Shown here: piece by piece, positions 1-6,506 of the stretch
Layout: the number at the start of each line of letters is the position of its first letter
Numbering within the stretch: the stretch's first letter is position 1
Made by a program: the position numbers and the translations under genes
Notes under the pieces: model-generated
Database searches by the model: none
The model's input: only the letters and a program-made list of their open reading frames with translations
Told to the model about the DNA's origin: nothing
NCBI GenBank assembly: GCA_020433785.1
Contig: JAGRCC010000244.1
Coordinates: forward strand, 1 to 18,081
Length of the DNA: 18,081 nucleotides
Origin: Anaerolineae bacterium
GTDB lineage: Bacteria; Chloroflexota; Anaerolineae; 4572-78; J111
Direction: 5' to 3'

Positions 1-167
1 CCGGCCAGGATGTTGAGCAGGGTGGTTTTGCCGCTGCCGCTCAGGCCGCGCAGCAAAACCTGCTCGCCGGCTTCAACCTGCCAGCCGGCAATGGACTGAA
101 GCACCGGCCGTTCGGCCAGCCCCCGGCTGCGGTAGGTGTGGCTGACGTTTTCGATCCGCAGGGTCAC
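1..167 (-). CDS. ABC transporter ATP-binding protein, N-terminal part (runs off window)
   Basis: Only the first 55 or so residues lie in the window. The reading frame starts with GTG at 167-165 and contains RIENVSHTYR followed by a Walker A loop, GLSGSGKTT. This is the normal start of an ABC ATPase that hydrolyses ATP to power an inner-membrane transporter. The spacing from start to P-loop (about 45 residues) and the GSGKTTLLN form resemble the LolD/MacB lipoprotein or macrolide export group, but the signature motif and Walker B lie outside the window, so the subfamily is inference. The GTG start overlaps the TGA stop of the upstream lipoprotein gene as GTGA, so the two are very probably translated together and work together. 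Confidence 0.88.
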   Translation of the reverse strand, partial: MTLRIENVSHTYRSRGLAERPVLQSIAGWQVEAGEQVLLRGLSGSGKTTLLNILA

Positions 168-862
168 TGGATAACCTCCACGTTATCGGCATAGATGCGC
201 ACCAGGCTGACCATGCCGGTTTCTTCATCATGCGAGATGCCCACTTCCATCCGGCCGGTCACCCGCACCGGCTGAACCGTCACCGGCACGGCGTTACCCA
301 CCACGTAGACCAAGGCGATATCATCGGGCCAGTCGGCGGCGGAACTACAAAACGGGCAAAAGGCCAGACGCACTCGGGTCAAGACAAAGAAGTCCAGGGC
401 CGATTTGAGCGGGGGCGCCATGTAGCCTTCCATCACCACGTCTTGGCCGTCGAGCGAAACGAGTTTGTCGCTCAGGAGCAAGCCTTTACGGATGTCGTAC
501 TTCTCATAAAACTCGGCGAATTTGATCGGTACGGGCGACTCGTCAAAGGCCACGCGATTTTCGACCGTGGGCTTCAGGGCGATATCCGTGGCGGCGGCAA
601 TCGCGGCGGCGGACCCCTCCGGCAAATCGTTAGAGAGGGGCAACGGGGTCGCGGTGTTATCGGCCATGGATAAGTTGGCCGGGGTCAGGGTCGGCGGGGT
701 GGTGGGCGTCGGCGTCGAGGCCACCGCCAGCGTGGCCGTGGCGTCAACGGCCGTCGGCAGCGGGGTCACGCGGCTCACTTCGCTGGCCGAAGCACCGCTG
801 CACGCTGAAAGCGTCAGACTAAGTAAGATGAACAATGTTGTTAGATTGGTTTGGTAACGCAT
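164..862 (-). CDS. Predicted lipoprotein with Thr/Pro linker and CPFC motif
   Basis: A 232-residue protein. I place the start at the ATG at 862-860 because it directly precedes a lipoprotein signal: positive N-terminus, hydrophobic stretch, and lipobox LSAC with the lipidated Cys at residue 21. A longer frame to 937 would bury this signal. Residues 35-80 are a low-complexity Thr/Pro/Ala linker, as in cell-surface proteins. The folded part (about residues 105-232) carries LDGQDVVMEGYMAP and then a CPFC motif at residues 169-172, resembling DUF3299-like proteins, in which a small beta-rich domain holds a Cys pair. Function is unknown; metal binding or thiol chemistry is possible from the Cys pair but not shown. 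The gene is coupled by a 4-base overlap to an ABC ATPase, suggesting an accessory lipoprotein for that transporter. Confidence 0.8.
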   Translation of the reverse strand: MRYQTNLTTLFILLSLTLSACSGASASEVSRVTPLPTAVDATATLAVASTPTPTTPPTLTPANLSMADNTATPLPLSNDLPEGSAAAIAAATDIALKPTVENRVAFDESPVPIKFAEFYEKYDIRKGLLLSDKLVSLDGQDVVMEGYMAPPLKSALDFFVLTRVRLAFCPFCSSAADWPDDIALVYVVGNAVPVTVQPVRVTGRMEVGISHDEETGMVSLVRIYADNVEVIQ

Positions 863-890
863 AGGTCTTTTTCCCAGAAACTTTATAAGG

Positions 891-945
891 ACAAAGTAAA
901 CTTTGTCGCTCCAGCATGAGTAGGAGCGACAAAGCAAGCTTTGTC
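891..945. repeat. Compound palindrome built from GACAAAG/CTTTGTC
   Basis: A 12-bp perfect inverted repeat, CTTTGTCGCTCC (901-912) and GGAGCGACAAAG (923-934) with a 10-base loop, is flanked on each side by another small palindrome of the same core: ACAAAG-TAAA-CTTTGT at 891-906 and GACAAAGC-AA-GCTTTGTC at 928-945. It lies upstream of the lipoprotein start and does not look like an intrinsic terminator, having no T-run on either side. A dispersed REP/MITE-type repeat is the best guess. Confidence 0.7.
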
Positions 946-989
946 ATAACAGCGATTTCTCGCTCCAAATGTATAGGGGTAAGAATTAC

Positions 990-1031
990 AAAAAAGGGAG
1001 CTACACAGCAAACTGTCCCTGCGTAGCTCCC
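990..1031 (-). terminator. Intrinsic terminator of the alkaline phosphatase gene
   Basis: Read on the minus strand, GGGAGCTACGCAG pairs with CTGTGTAGCTCCC (13 bp with one G-U pair) around a 10-base loop and is followed directly by six T. It lies 109 bases past the phosphatase stop codon and ahead of the lipoprotein gene, so it separates the two minus-strand units. Confidence 0.88.
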
Positions 1032-1096
1032 CCTATTATGATTGTTACCGGCTAAATTTCTAAAATTACAGGGCTGACGCAGTTGACATGAAATGG

Positions 1097-1117
1097 GAAC
1101 AATTTAGCAAATTGTTC
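1097..1117. repeat. Short perfect hairpin downstream of alkaline phosphatase
   Basis: GAACAATTT-AGC-AAATTGTTC is a 9-bp perfect inverted repeat with a 3-base loop, 23 bases past the phosphatase stop codon. It has no T-run, so it is not a classical terminator. It could stabilise the 3' end of the mRNA upstream of the stronger terminator at 990-1031. Confidence 0.5.
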
Positions 1118-1139
1118 TACGAACTGCGTAAGTTCTGAT

Positions 1140-3005
1140 TTACTCGGTAGCCGCCACGACCAAACCATCGGCAGCGGACGGGTCGAGGCCGATGGCGTAG
1201 GCCATCCCGAAGAAGACTTCGGTATTGTCCATCACGGTGCCAAAGAATTCGGCGCCGGGACCGGAGGCAAAGACCGGTACGTCTTGCATCGTGTGGACGC
1301 CGGTGGAGCCTCCAATGACCGGCAGGTTACCTTGCAAGACAATGCCGTTGGGGTCGTCATCCGGGTTATCTACGATGCGGCTGTCATCGTCTTCGGGGTC
1401 GGAGTTGATAGCGGGTACGCGGGGTACCGGGCTAACCTGGAAATCTTCGGTGTAGTCGGGGAAGTTGTTAACGAACATGGCCATTACCCGATCAACAACC
1501 CAGCTATCGGGGAAGTGGTCGCCGTCGGCATCAACATAGGTCGGGAAACCGGCATCAGCGTAGGTGCCGATGGCTTCTCGTTTGTCGTCGTCGGTTGTGG
1601 CTGCGTTGAACGCTTCAACATCAACGCCGCCGTAAACTTCAAAACCGTGGCCGTGGTCGGCGGTAACGACGATAAGCGTTTCGGGTGCGTTAGCTGCAAC
1701 CCATTCCTGCGCGGCGGCAATGGCTTCATCAAATTCAATGAGATCGGCCAGGGCGCGGTCGTAATCCAGCGGGTGCATCTGCTTATCGACGCTGGCCGCT
1801 TCAACTTCCAGATAAAAGCCGTTTTCATTTTGGCCGAGAACGTCGAGGGCGGTGGTGGTCATCTCAACCAGGCCCGGTTGATCGGTGTCTTCGGCAATGT
1901 TGTCGGTGTAGACGTTGCGATCCAGCCAGACATCCATGTTGTTGCTGTGGAACAGACCCAGTAAGCGTTCCGGTGGGGTGGTTCCCATAGCGGCTTCCAT
2001 ATCGGCAGCGGTGGTGACTACGGTGTAGCCGGCTTCTTCGTACTCGGTGAAGAGATCGCGGTCATCATCACGGCATGAGCCGGGAGTATCCTGGGCCAGC
2101 ATATTGCGTGCGCCACCACCCAGAATAACTTCGGGCAGCAGTTCGGTGTCTAAGGGCGCAGCAGCGATAAGGTTTTGGTCGGAGCGGCGGCGGGTGTGAG
2201 CGAAAACGGCAGCCGGGGTAGCGTCGGTCCAGTTAGCGGTGGTTACGATACCAACCGCCATATCGCGGGTGCGTTTCACCATTTCGGCAAGGGTTTCTTG
2301 CATCGGATCGTCGGTGGTGTCGGCGGAGGTATCGGGGTAGACACCCAAGGCATTAACCGCGCTCTTGTGGCCGGTATTGTAAGCGCTGGCGCTGTTGGCA
2401 CTGTCGGTAATCATCGAGTCCATACCGGAAGTGTGAACAAAGCCAATCTCTTCCATTTGATCCATGGCGAACTCGCCGTTGTATTTGCCTTCGGTGTTAC
2501 CGCGCGACATCATGCGGGCAGCGGTGATTTCCGCGATCGACATACCATCGGCGATGAACAGAATAACGTTTTTAGCACCGGCATTTTGCGGCTCAAGAAC
2601 TGACCAGGTTACTTCGGTAGTTTCGCCACCGGCAGTAACGGCCACGGTGTGCTCACCCGGCTCACTCAATGACAGGTCGCGCCAAACCAGCGATTGGGAC
2701 ATTAAAGGTTCTTCTTCCGGGCCAAATTCCCAACTTTCTTCGGTAGCCTCGGCTCCAAAGAACTCGGTAGCATCTTGATCATCAATGGTGACTGAAAAGT
2801 CGGACGGCATTTCATCGGCATGAACTTCGACGCGGAAATCAAACATAGCGCCGGGTAAGAAGGTGGCGCGGTCGATGGGCAGAATTAATACGGGGGGTGC
2901 TTCTTCCTGGGCGGTCACCAGGCTGGCCGGTAGGGCGGTCAGCAGCATCGCCAAAATCAGCCCAATGGCCGCCAGGCGATAAAAACTAAGTAGACGTTTA
3001 GACAT
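1140..3005 (-). CDS. Secreted alkaline phosphatase (PhoA-type)
   Basis: A 621-residue phosphomonoesterase expected to release phosphate from organic esters outside the cytoplasm. Residues 1-32 form a Sec signal peptide (RLLSFYRLAAIGLILAM..., likely cleavage after VTA). Residues 35-137 look like a beta-rich, Ig-like domain (inferred). The catalytic domain starts at NVILFIADGMS (metal ligand Asp153). The nucleophile is Ser202 in TDSANSASA, later ligands are E402, D407 and H411 in the VEAASVDKQMH block and D450/H451 in TADHGHG, and His571 lies in GVHTMQDVPVFASGP. VDADGDHFPD near residue 491 looks like a calcium-binding loop. The protein is longer than E. coli PhoA because of the N-terminal domain and C-terminal insertions. 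The ATG at 3005 follows a strong GAGGAGG ribosome site at 3011-3019. Upstream lies a Pho-box-like array, fitting phosphate control. Confidence 0.95.
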   Translation of the reverse strand: MSKRLLSFYRLAAIGLILAMLLTALPASLVTAQEEAPPVLILPIDRATFLPGAMFDFRVEVHADEMPSDFSVTIDDQDATEFFGAEATEESWEFGPEEEPLMSQSLVWRDLSLSEPGEHTVAVTAGGETTEVTWSVLEPQNAGAKNVILFIADGMSIAEITAARMMSRGNTEGKYNGEFAMDQMEEIGFVHTSGMDSMITDSANSASAYNTGHKSAVNALGVYPDTSADTTDDPMQETLAEMVKRTRDMAVGIVTTANWTDATPAAVFAHTRRRSDQNLIAAAPLDTELLPEVILGGGARNMLAQDTPGSCRDDDRDLFTEYEEAGYTVVTTAADMEAAMGTTPPERLLGLFHSNNMDVWLDRNVYTDNIAEDTDQPGLVEMTTTALDVLGQNENGFYLEVEAASVDKQMHPLDYDRALADLIEFDEAIAAAQEWVAANAPETLIVVTADHGHGFEVYGGVDVEAFNAATTDDDKREAIGTYADAGFPTYVDADGDHFPDSWVVDRVMAMFVNNFPDYTEDFQVSPVPRVPAINSDPEDDDSRIVDNPDDDPNGIVLQGNLPVIGGSTGVHTMQDVPVFASGPGAEFFGTVMDNTEVFFGMAYAIGLDPSAADGLVVAATE

Positions 3006-3459
3006 AAAAGTTCCTCCTCATTTTCTACATTTCAACAATTATTTAGATCACTCTACAGGGTTGGTCTTTATTAGAGTCGATAGCGTTTTAGAGTTAGAGC
3101 GTTTAGTGAGTTATCCCATCGTGGGCAGACTCGTTTTTAGAGCAATATGCGACCGTTATTCGATCTGAAACCTCTCTAAACGCTATGAACTTATTAAACG
3201 CCTATGAACTCTTTCAATGAAGCGATATGAATCTTAGACCGATGGTGTTAAGAGAGAGTAATGGGATTTTTAAATAAATGTTAAACGTGATTTAAGAAAG
3301 ATTTAAATCGTGTGAGGAGGTCTCATTAACCGCATATTTTTTTCTCCATAAACCTAACTTTTGGGGAGTAGCCAGACAACGAAAAATGCTATAGTATAAC
3401 AATAACCGAGATCGTGCGGCTCTAATTTTGCAGACAATGCATTTTCTCTGAGGTGTGAT
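3006..3459. other. Divergent intergenic region between phosphatase and deacetylase genes
   Basis: A 454-base gap without a gene. It holds the phosphatase ribosome site, a long phosphatase leader with repeated elements (AGCGTTT at 3082 and 3098; TAAACGCTATGAACT at 3177-3191 and again, with one extra C, at 3195-3210; an imperfect inverted pairing of 3080-3094 with 3172-3186), the 11-bp-periodic array at 3268-3307, and a -10-like TATAGT at 3390-3395 for the deacetylase gene. I cannot assign a clear -10 for the phosphatase; TACTCT just downstream of the array is only a weak candidate. Confidence 0.6.
3268..3307 (-). promoter_or_regulatory. Pho-box-like array: four 7-mers with exact 11-bp period
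   Basis: On the minus strand four 7-mers occur with exactly 4-base spacers: TTTAAAT (3307-3301), CTTAAAT (3296-3290), TTTAACA (3285-3279) and TTTAAAA (3274-3268). Tandem half-sites once per helix turn are the known layout of PhoB/PhoP-family sites, and the TTAACA/CTTAA cores resemble Gram-positive PhoP and cyanobacterial SphR boxes. The array lies upstream of an alkaline phosphatase, which supports a phosphate-starvation operator. It is AT-rich, so chance periodicity is not excluded, and it could also act on the divergent deacetylase gene. Confidence 0.6.
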
Positions 3460-4278
3460 ATGAACGAACCATTAAAACTTTTGATGATTTTGGCCCATCC
3501 TGATGACGAATCGTTAGGTACGGGGGGGACTTTGGCGAAATACGGCGGGGAAGGGGTTGAAACCTATCTCATCACCGCCACCCGGGGCGAGCGCGGCTGG
3601 TTCGGCGCGGCCGCGGATTATCCCGGCCCAACCGAGTTGGGCCGCATTCGCGAGGCGGAATTACGGGCGGCGAGCCAGGTATTGGGGCTGCATGGGGTAA
3701 CTTTTTTAGATTACATAGACGGCGATCTGGATCAGGCTGAACCGGGCCAGGTTATCGGCAAAATTGCCGCTGTGATTCGACAAATTCGCCCGCAGGTGGT
3801 GGTCACGTTCGATCTGACCGGAGCCTATGGCCATCCCGATCATATTGCCATTTCGCAGTTTGCCTCGGCAGCTTGCGTGGCGGCGACCAATCCCGCTTAT
3901 CCGGGCATCGAACCGTGGCCCGCCCATCAGGTTTCGAAGCTGTATTATCGTATATCGACTCAACCACTGCTGGACGTGTATGAGGAGGCGTTTGGCGATC
4001 TGGTTATGCATGTCGATGGCCTCGATCGACGGCCTCATGGCTGGCCGGCATGGTCGATCACCACGCAGATCGACACGATGGCCTATTGGCAGCAGGTTTG
4101 GGCGGCCATTAGCTGCCATCGCTCGCAACTGCCGGGTTATGAGAGGCTGAAAGCGCTGCCGGCTGAGCATTGGTCCAATTTATGGGGCCACGAGCATTAC
4201 TACCGGATGTTCAGTTTGGTCAACGGCGGCCGGACGATGGAAGTCGATTTGTTTGAAGGAATTAGAAGTAGTTTGTAG
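3460..4278 (+). CDS. PIG-L/LmbE-family zinc deacetylase
   Basis: A 272-residue enzyme of the PIG-L superfamily, whose members remove acyl groups from N-acetylglucosamine-type substrates (for example MshB, BshB or GlcNAc-PI deacetylase). The N-terminal motif is AHPDDESLGTGGTL (His13 and Asp16 as zinc ligands, Asp15 as general base), and the third ligand is in GAYGHPDHIA (His128). The length is typical, and no signal peptide or membrane segment is visible, so it should be cytoplasmic. The actual substrate cannot be told; no mycothiol or bacillithiol partner gene is near. The ATG is preceded by GAGGTG at 3450-3455, five bases upstream. The gene stands alone, diverging from the phosphatase, and its stop codon lies inside a 9-mer tandem repeat. 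Confidence 0.92.
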   Translation: MNEPLKLLMILAHPDDESLGTGGTLAKYGGEGVETYLITATRGERGWFGAAADYPGPTELGRIREAELRAASQVLGLHGVTFLDYIDGDLDQAEPGQVIGKIAAVIRQIRPQVVVTFDLTGAYGHPDHIAISQFASAACVAATNPAYPGIEPWPAHQVSKLYYRISTQPLLDVYEEAFGDLVMHVDGLDRRPHGWPAWSITTQIDTMAYWQQVWAAISCHRSQLPGYERLKALPAEHWSNLWGHEHYYRMFSLVNGGRTMEVDLFEGIRSSL

Positions 4279-4315
4279 AGTTTATGGAGTTTGTGGCGTT
4301 TATGGCGCTGTAGAT
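4271..4315. repeat. Degenerate 9-bp tandem repeat over the deacetylase stop codon
   Basis: Units GTTTGTAGA, GTTTATGGA, GTTTGTGGC, GTTTATGGC and a decayed GCTGTAGAT follow each other without gaps. The TAG of the first unit is the stop codon of the deacetylase gene, so the repeat begins inside the coding end and runs into the 3' region. Confidence 0.75.
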
Positions 4316-4327
4316 GGGCGTCGCCTT

Positions 4328-4463
4328 TAACTCTGCCTCTTCTATCTCCTGCCACTTTGCATCCCTGCATCCCTGCTATCCTGCAACTCTGGCCCCTTGT
4401 CGCTCTGCCCCTCTGCCCCACTGCACCTTTGCAATCTTGCCTCTCTGCTACCCTGCTACTCTG
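4328..4463. repeat. Degenerate 8-bp tandem repeat, 17 units, pyrimidine-rich
   Basis: The stretch can be cut into 17 consecutive octamers, nearly all ending in CTG or TTG and rich in C and T before it (for example CATCCCTG twice, CTATCCTG, CAACTCTG, CCCCTCTG, CCCCACTG, CTACCCTG, CTACTCTG). The period is kept without insertions over 136 bases although units differ in the first four positions. It is non-coding and lies just after the 9-mer repeat. No protein or RNA role can be assigned. Confidence 0.75.
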
Positions 4464-4663
4464 AAATTCACACTAACCGATACGAATTTTCACGTTTTTT
4501 TCGCGAAGCAGGTACGGTTGGCTTGATATACTAGGCTTAAGTTCAAAACCCGTATCCAACCCAACCCTTACAACCCAACCCTTATCCCCCTATTTTGGCA
4601 GAGGCGGGATGGGGCCTGACCGGATATATTAGGGTCGTGGCTTACAAAACGCATTTAAAAAGA

Positions 4664-4695
4664 TAATAGGCCAGGTCAACTGACCTGGCCTATTA
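4664..4695. repeat. Perfect 15-bp inverted repeat (operator or hairpin)
   Basis: TAATAGGCCAGGTCA, two bases (AC), then TGACCTGGCCTATTA. All 15 bp match. On the minus strand it is followed within two bases by a T-run (complement of AAAAA at 4657-4661), so it has terminator shape in that direction although no minus-strand gene lies upstream of it nearby. On the plus strand no T-run follows. It lies 137 bases before the FAD oxidoreductase ATG and could be an operator or a remnant repeat. Confidence 0.7.
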
Positions 4696-4749
4696 CCCTA
4701 GGTACAACAACTTAATCTTCTAACACCACTTTTCAAAAGGATACAACAT

Positions 4750-4782
4750 ATGACCGTAGTTAAAGGGTATCCGATCTTTTGA
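4750..4782 (+). CDS. Possible 10-residue leader peptide
   Basis: ATG at 4750 opens a frame reading MTVVKGYPIF and then TGA. It is preceded by AAAAGGA, a good ribosome site, with about 8 bases of spacing. The stop lies 50 bases before the preferred start of the FAD oxidoreductase. The peptide has no run of one amino acid that would point to amino-acid attenuation. It may be chance; the well-placed ribosome site is the only support. Confidence 0.25.
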   Translation: MTVVKGYPIF

Positions 4783-4831
4783 TGTTTTGCAAGTTGTTCA
4801 ATTATTTTTTATGAAGTTAGAAAGGAACAAT

Positions 4832-6268
4832 ATGTTACACTTACAAACAACCCAAGTTCTTACCAGTCATCTCGATGAACAAACCGTTCAGACATTGGCT
4901 AACCAATTGCAAGGCGAACTCATCCGCGCCGGCGACGCCAATTATGATGAAGCCCGCGCCGTGTGGAACGGCATGATCGATCGCCATCCGGCGCTCATTG
5001 CTCGCTGCGTCACGGTGGAAGATGTGGTGGCCTCGGTTAACTTTGCCCGCGAGCATCACCTGCGGGTGGCCGTCCGCGGCGGCGGGCATAACGTGGCCGG
5101 TCTGGCCGTGGCCGCCGATGAGGGGCTGGTCATCGATCTTTCATTATTAAACCAGGTTGAGGTTGATCCGCAGGCTCGCACCGCTCGGGCTCAGGGTGGG
5201 GCGACCATCGGCGATCTGGACGCGGCGACGCAGACCCACGGCTTAGCCGCGCCGATGGGGGTGGTGTCGGCGACGGGCATCGCCGGGTTAACGTTGGGCG
5301 GCGGTTTCGGCTGGCTGCGCAACAAGTACGGCCTGAGTTGCGATAACCTCATCGGGGCGCAGGTGGTCACGGCCGATGGCCGGGTGGTTAACGCCAACGA
5401 CAATGAAAACCGCGATCTACTGTGGGGCTTGCGCGGCGGCGGCGGCAACTTCGGCATCGTCACCGAGTTTGAGTACCAACTTCATCCCGTTGGCCCGGAA
5501 GTGGCCTTTACCTTTATATTACACGATGCGGCCGGCGATAACCTGAAACGGGCCATCCAATTCTACCGCGACTTTTCCAGCCAAGCACCCGACGAAATCA
5601 GTACGATCATGGCCTCCGGCATCGTGCCACCCGAACCCGAACTATTCCCGGAGCACATCCACCACAAACCGTTTGTTTTGTTTGGGGCGATGTACGCCGG
5701 GGATGCCGCTGATGGCCAACAGCTTATGAAACCGCTGGTTGATTTCGGCGAGCCGCTGGTCGATTTTAGCGGTATTATGCCCTACGTCGAAGCCCAGAAA
5801 GCCTTTGACGCCGATTATCCTGACGGACTGCGCTACTATTGGAAATCGCTGAACCTGGACCGGCTGGATGATGAGGTGATCGATCGCTTTGTCAAGCACG
5901 CTCGCCGGCAACCGTCGGTCTTTAGCACGGTCGATCTGTGGTATGTCGGCGGGGCGGTTAAGCGGGGCAGCGATAGCGACAGTGCGTTTAACGGCCGCCA
6001 GGCGGCGTTCCTGCTCAGCCCGGAAGCCAACTGGGAACATCCCGAAGATGACGAGGCCAACCTCGCCTGGCTGCGCGAGTTCATCGCTGATATGGAAGAA
6101 TTTTCCGACGGCAGCCGCTACCTGAACTTCCCCGGCTTCCTGGAAGAGGGCGATGAGATGATGCGCGCCGCCTTTGGCGATAAATACCACCGGCTGCAAG
6201 CGCTCAAAGACAAATACGATCCCACCAACTTCTTCAGCCTAAACCAAAACATCAAACCGAGTCATTAG
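4832..6268 (+). CDS. FAD-dependent oxidoreductase, berberine bridge enzyme type
   Basis: A 478-residue flavoenzyme of the PCMH/FAD_binding_4 plus BBE family, whose members oxidise sugars, alcohols or alkaloid-type substrates and pass electrons to oxygen or another acceptor. VRGGGHNVAGL holds His86, the expected covalent FAD-histidyl site. AAPMGVVSATGIAGLTLGGGFGW and LRGGGGNFGIVTEFEY complete the FAD domain. At the place where bicovalent members carry a second FAD-linked Cys this protein has Val145, so single covalent attachment is likely. The C-terminal BBE segment ends DKYDPTNFFSLNQNI. I chose the ATG at 4832 because AAAGGA precedes it at 4821-4826; upstream in-frame TTG 4787 and ATG 4811 lack such a site. 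No signal peptide. The substrate is unknown and the neighbours do not help. Confidence 0.92.
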   Translation: MLHLQTTQVLTSHLDEQTVQTLANQLQGELIRAGDANYDEARAVWNGMIDRHPALIARCVTVEDVVASVNFAREHHLRVAVRGGGHNVAGLAVAADEGLVIDLSLLNQVEVDPQARTARAQGGATIGDLDAATQTHGLAAPMGVVSATGIAGLTLGGGFGWLRNKYGLSCDNLIGAQVVTADGRVVNANDNENRDLLWGLRGGGGNFGIVTEFEYQLHPVGPEVAFTFILHDAAGDNLKRAIQFYRDFSSQAPDEISTIMASGIVPPEPELFPEHIHHKPFVLFGAMYAGDAADGQQLMKPLVDFGEPLVDFSGIMPYVEAQKAFDADYPDGLRYYWKSLNLDRLDDEVIDRFVKHARRQPSVFSTVDLWYVGGAVKRGSDSDSAFNGRQAAFLLSPEANWEHPEDDEANLAWLREFIADMEEFSDGSRYLNFPGFLEEGDEMMRAAFGDKYHRLQALKDKYDPTNFFSLNQNIKPSH

Positions 6269-6334
6269 AAGGAGTAAGCCGTAGGGGGTAGGGAGTAAGG
6301 GAAAGACTTGTTAGCAGATGAAGTGGATTTTACT

Positions 6335-6394
6335 GCAAAGACGCCAAGTTCGCGACGTTTTTATATAAAATCTTCGTATTCTTGGCGTCTTTGC
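6335..6394. repeat. 14-bp inverted repeat between convergent genes
   Basis: GCAAAGACGCCAAG (6335-6348) and CTTGGCGTCTTTGC (6381-6394) match perfectly. The intervening 32 bases include the palindrome TTTTATATAAAA, so nearly the whole 60 bases can fold. It lies between the convergent FAD oxidoreductase and regulator genes and may serve as a bidirectional terminator. The core resembles a CGCAAAGACGCCAAG-type repeat that I recall as widespread in bacterial intergenic DNA. The rest of the 6269-6506 gap shows nothing recognisable. Confidence 0.65.
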
Positions 6395-6506
6395 GGTTCA
6401 AATGGATTGGTCCAGTTTTCGTAATCTGGAGTAGCGCCACTCGTCTAGTTCGCCTATTTGAGTGCTTTCTCAATCATTTCGCTGAAATTGGGCCAATCTA
6501 CGAACT

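Larger units (their letters stand above)
4464..4831. other. Leader and intergenic region before the FAD oxidoreductase
   Basis: This gap holds a tandem duplication of the 14-mer CAACCCAACCCTTA (4557-4584), a perfect 15-bp palindrome (4664-4695), a possible 10-codon leader frame (4750-4782), and the AAAGGA ribosome site (4821-4826) of the downstream gene. No convincing -35/-10 pair was found by eye. Confidence 0.5.

Noticed and set aside
230..673. Plus-strand open frame rich in His, Arg and Gly
   Set aside because: It lies opposite the lipoprotein gene and has the composition of a shadow frame, with no motif.
863..937. Longer start for the lipoprotein gene
   Set aside because: It would place 25 residues before the signal peptide and hide the lipobox, and it runs through the GACAAAG palindrome.
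1284..1964. Long open frame on the plus strand inside the alkaline phosphatase gene
   Set aside because: It is antisense to a clear enzyme gene, is Gly/Val-rich as expected from the opposite frame, and has no ribosome site or family motif.
4328..4463. CRISPR or Pro-rich coding repeat
   Set aside because: The period of 8 is not a multiple of 3 and no long frame with a ribosome site covers it; there are no spacers.
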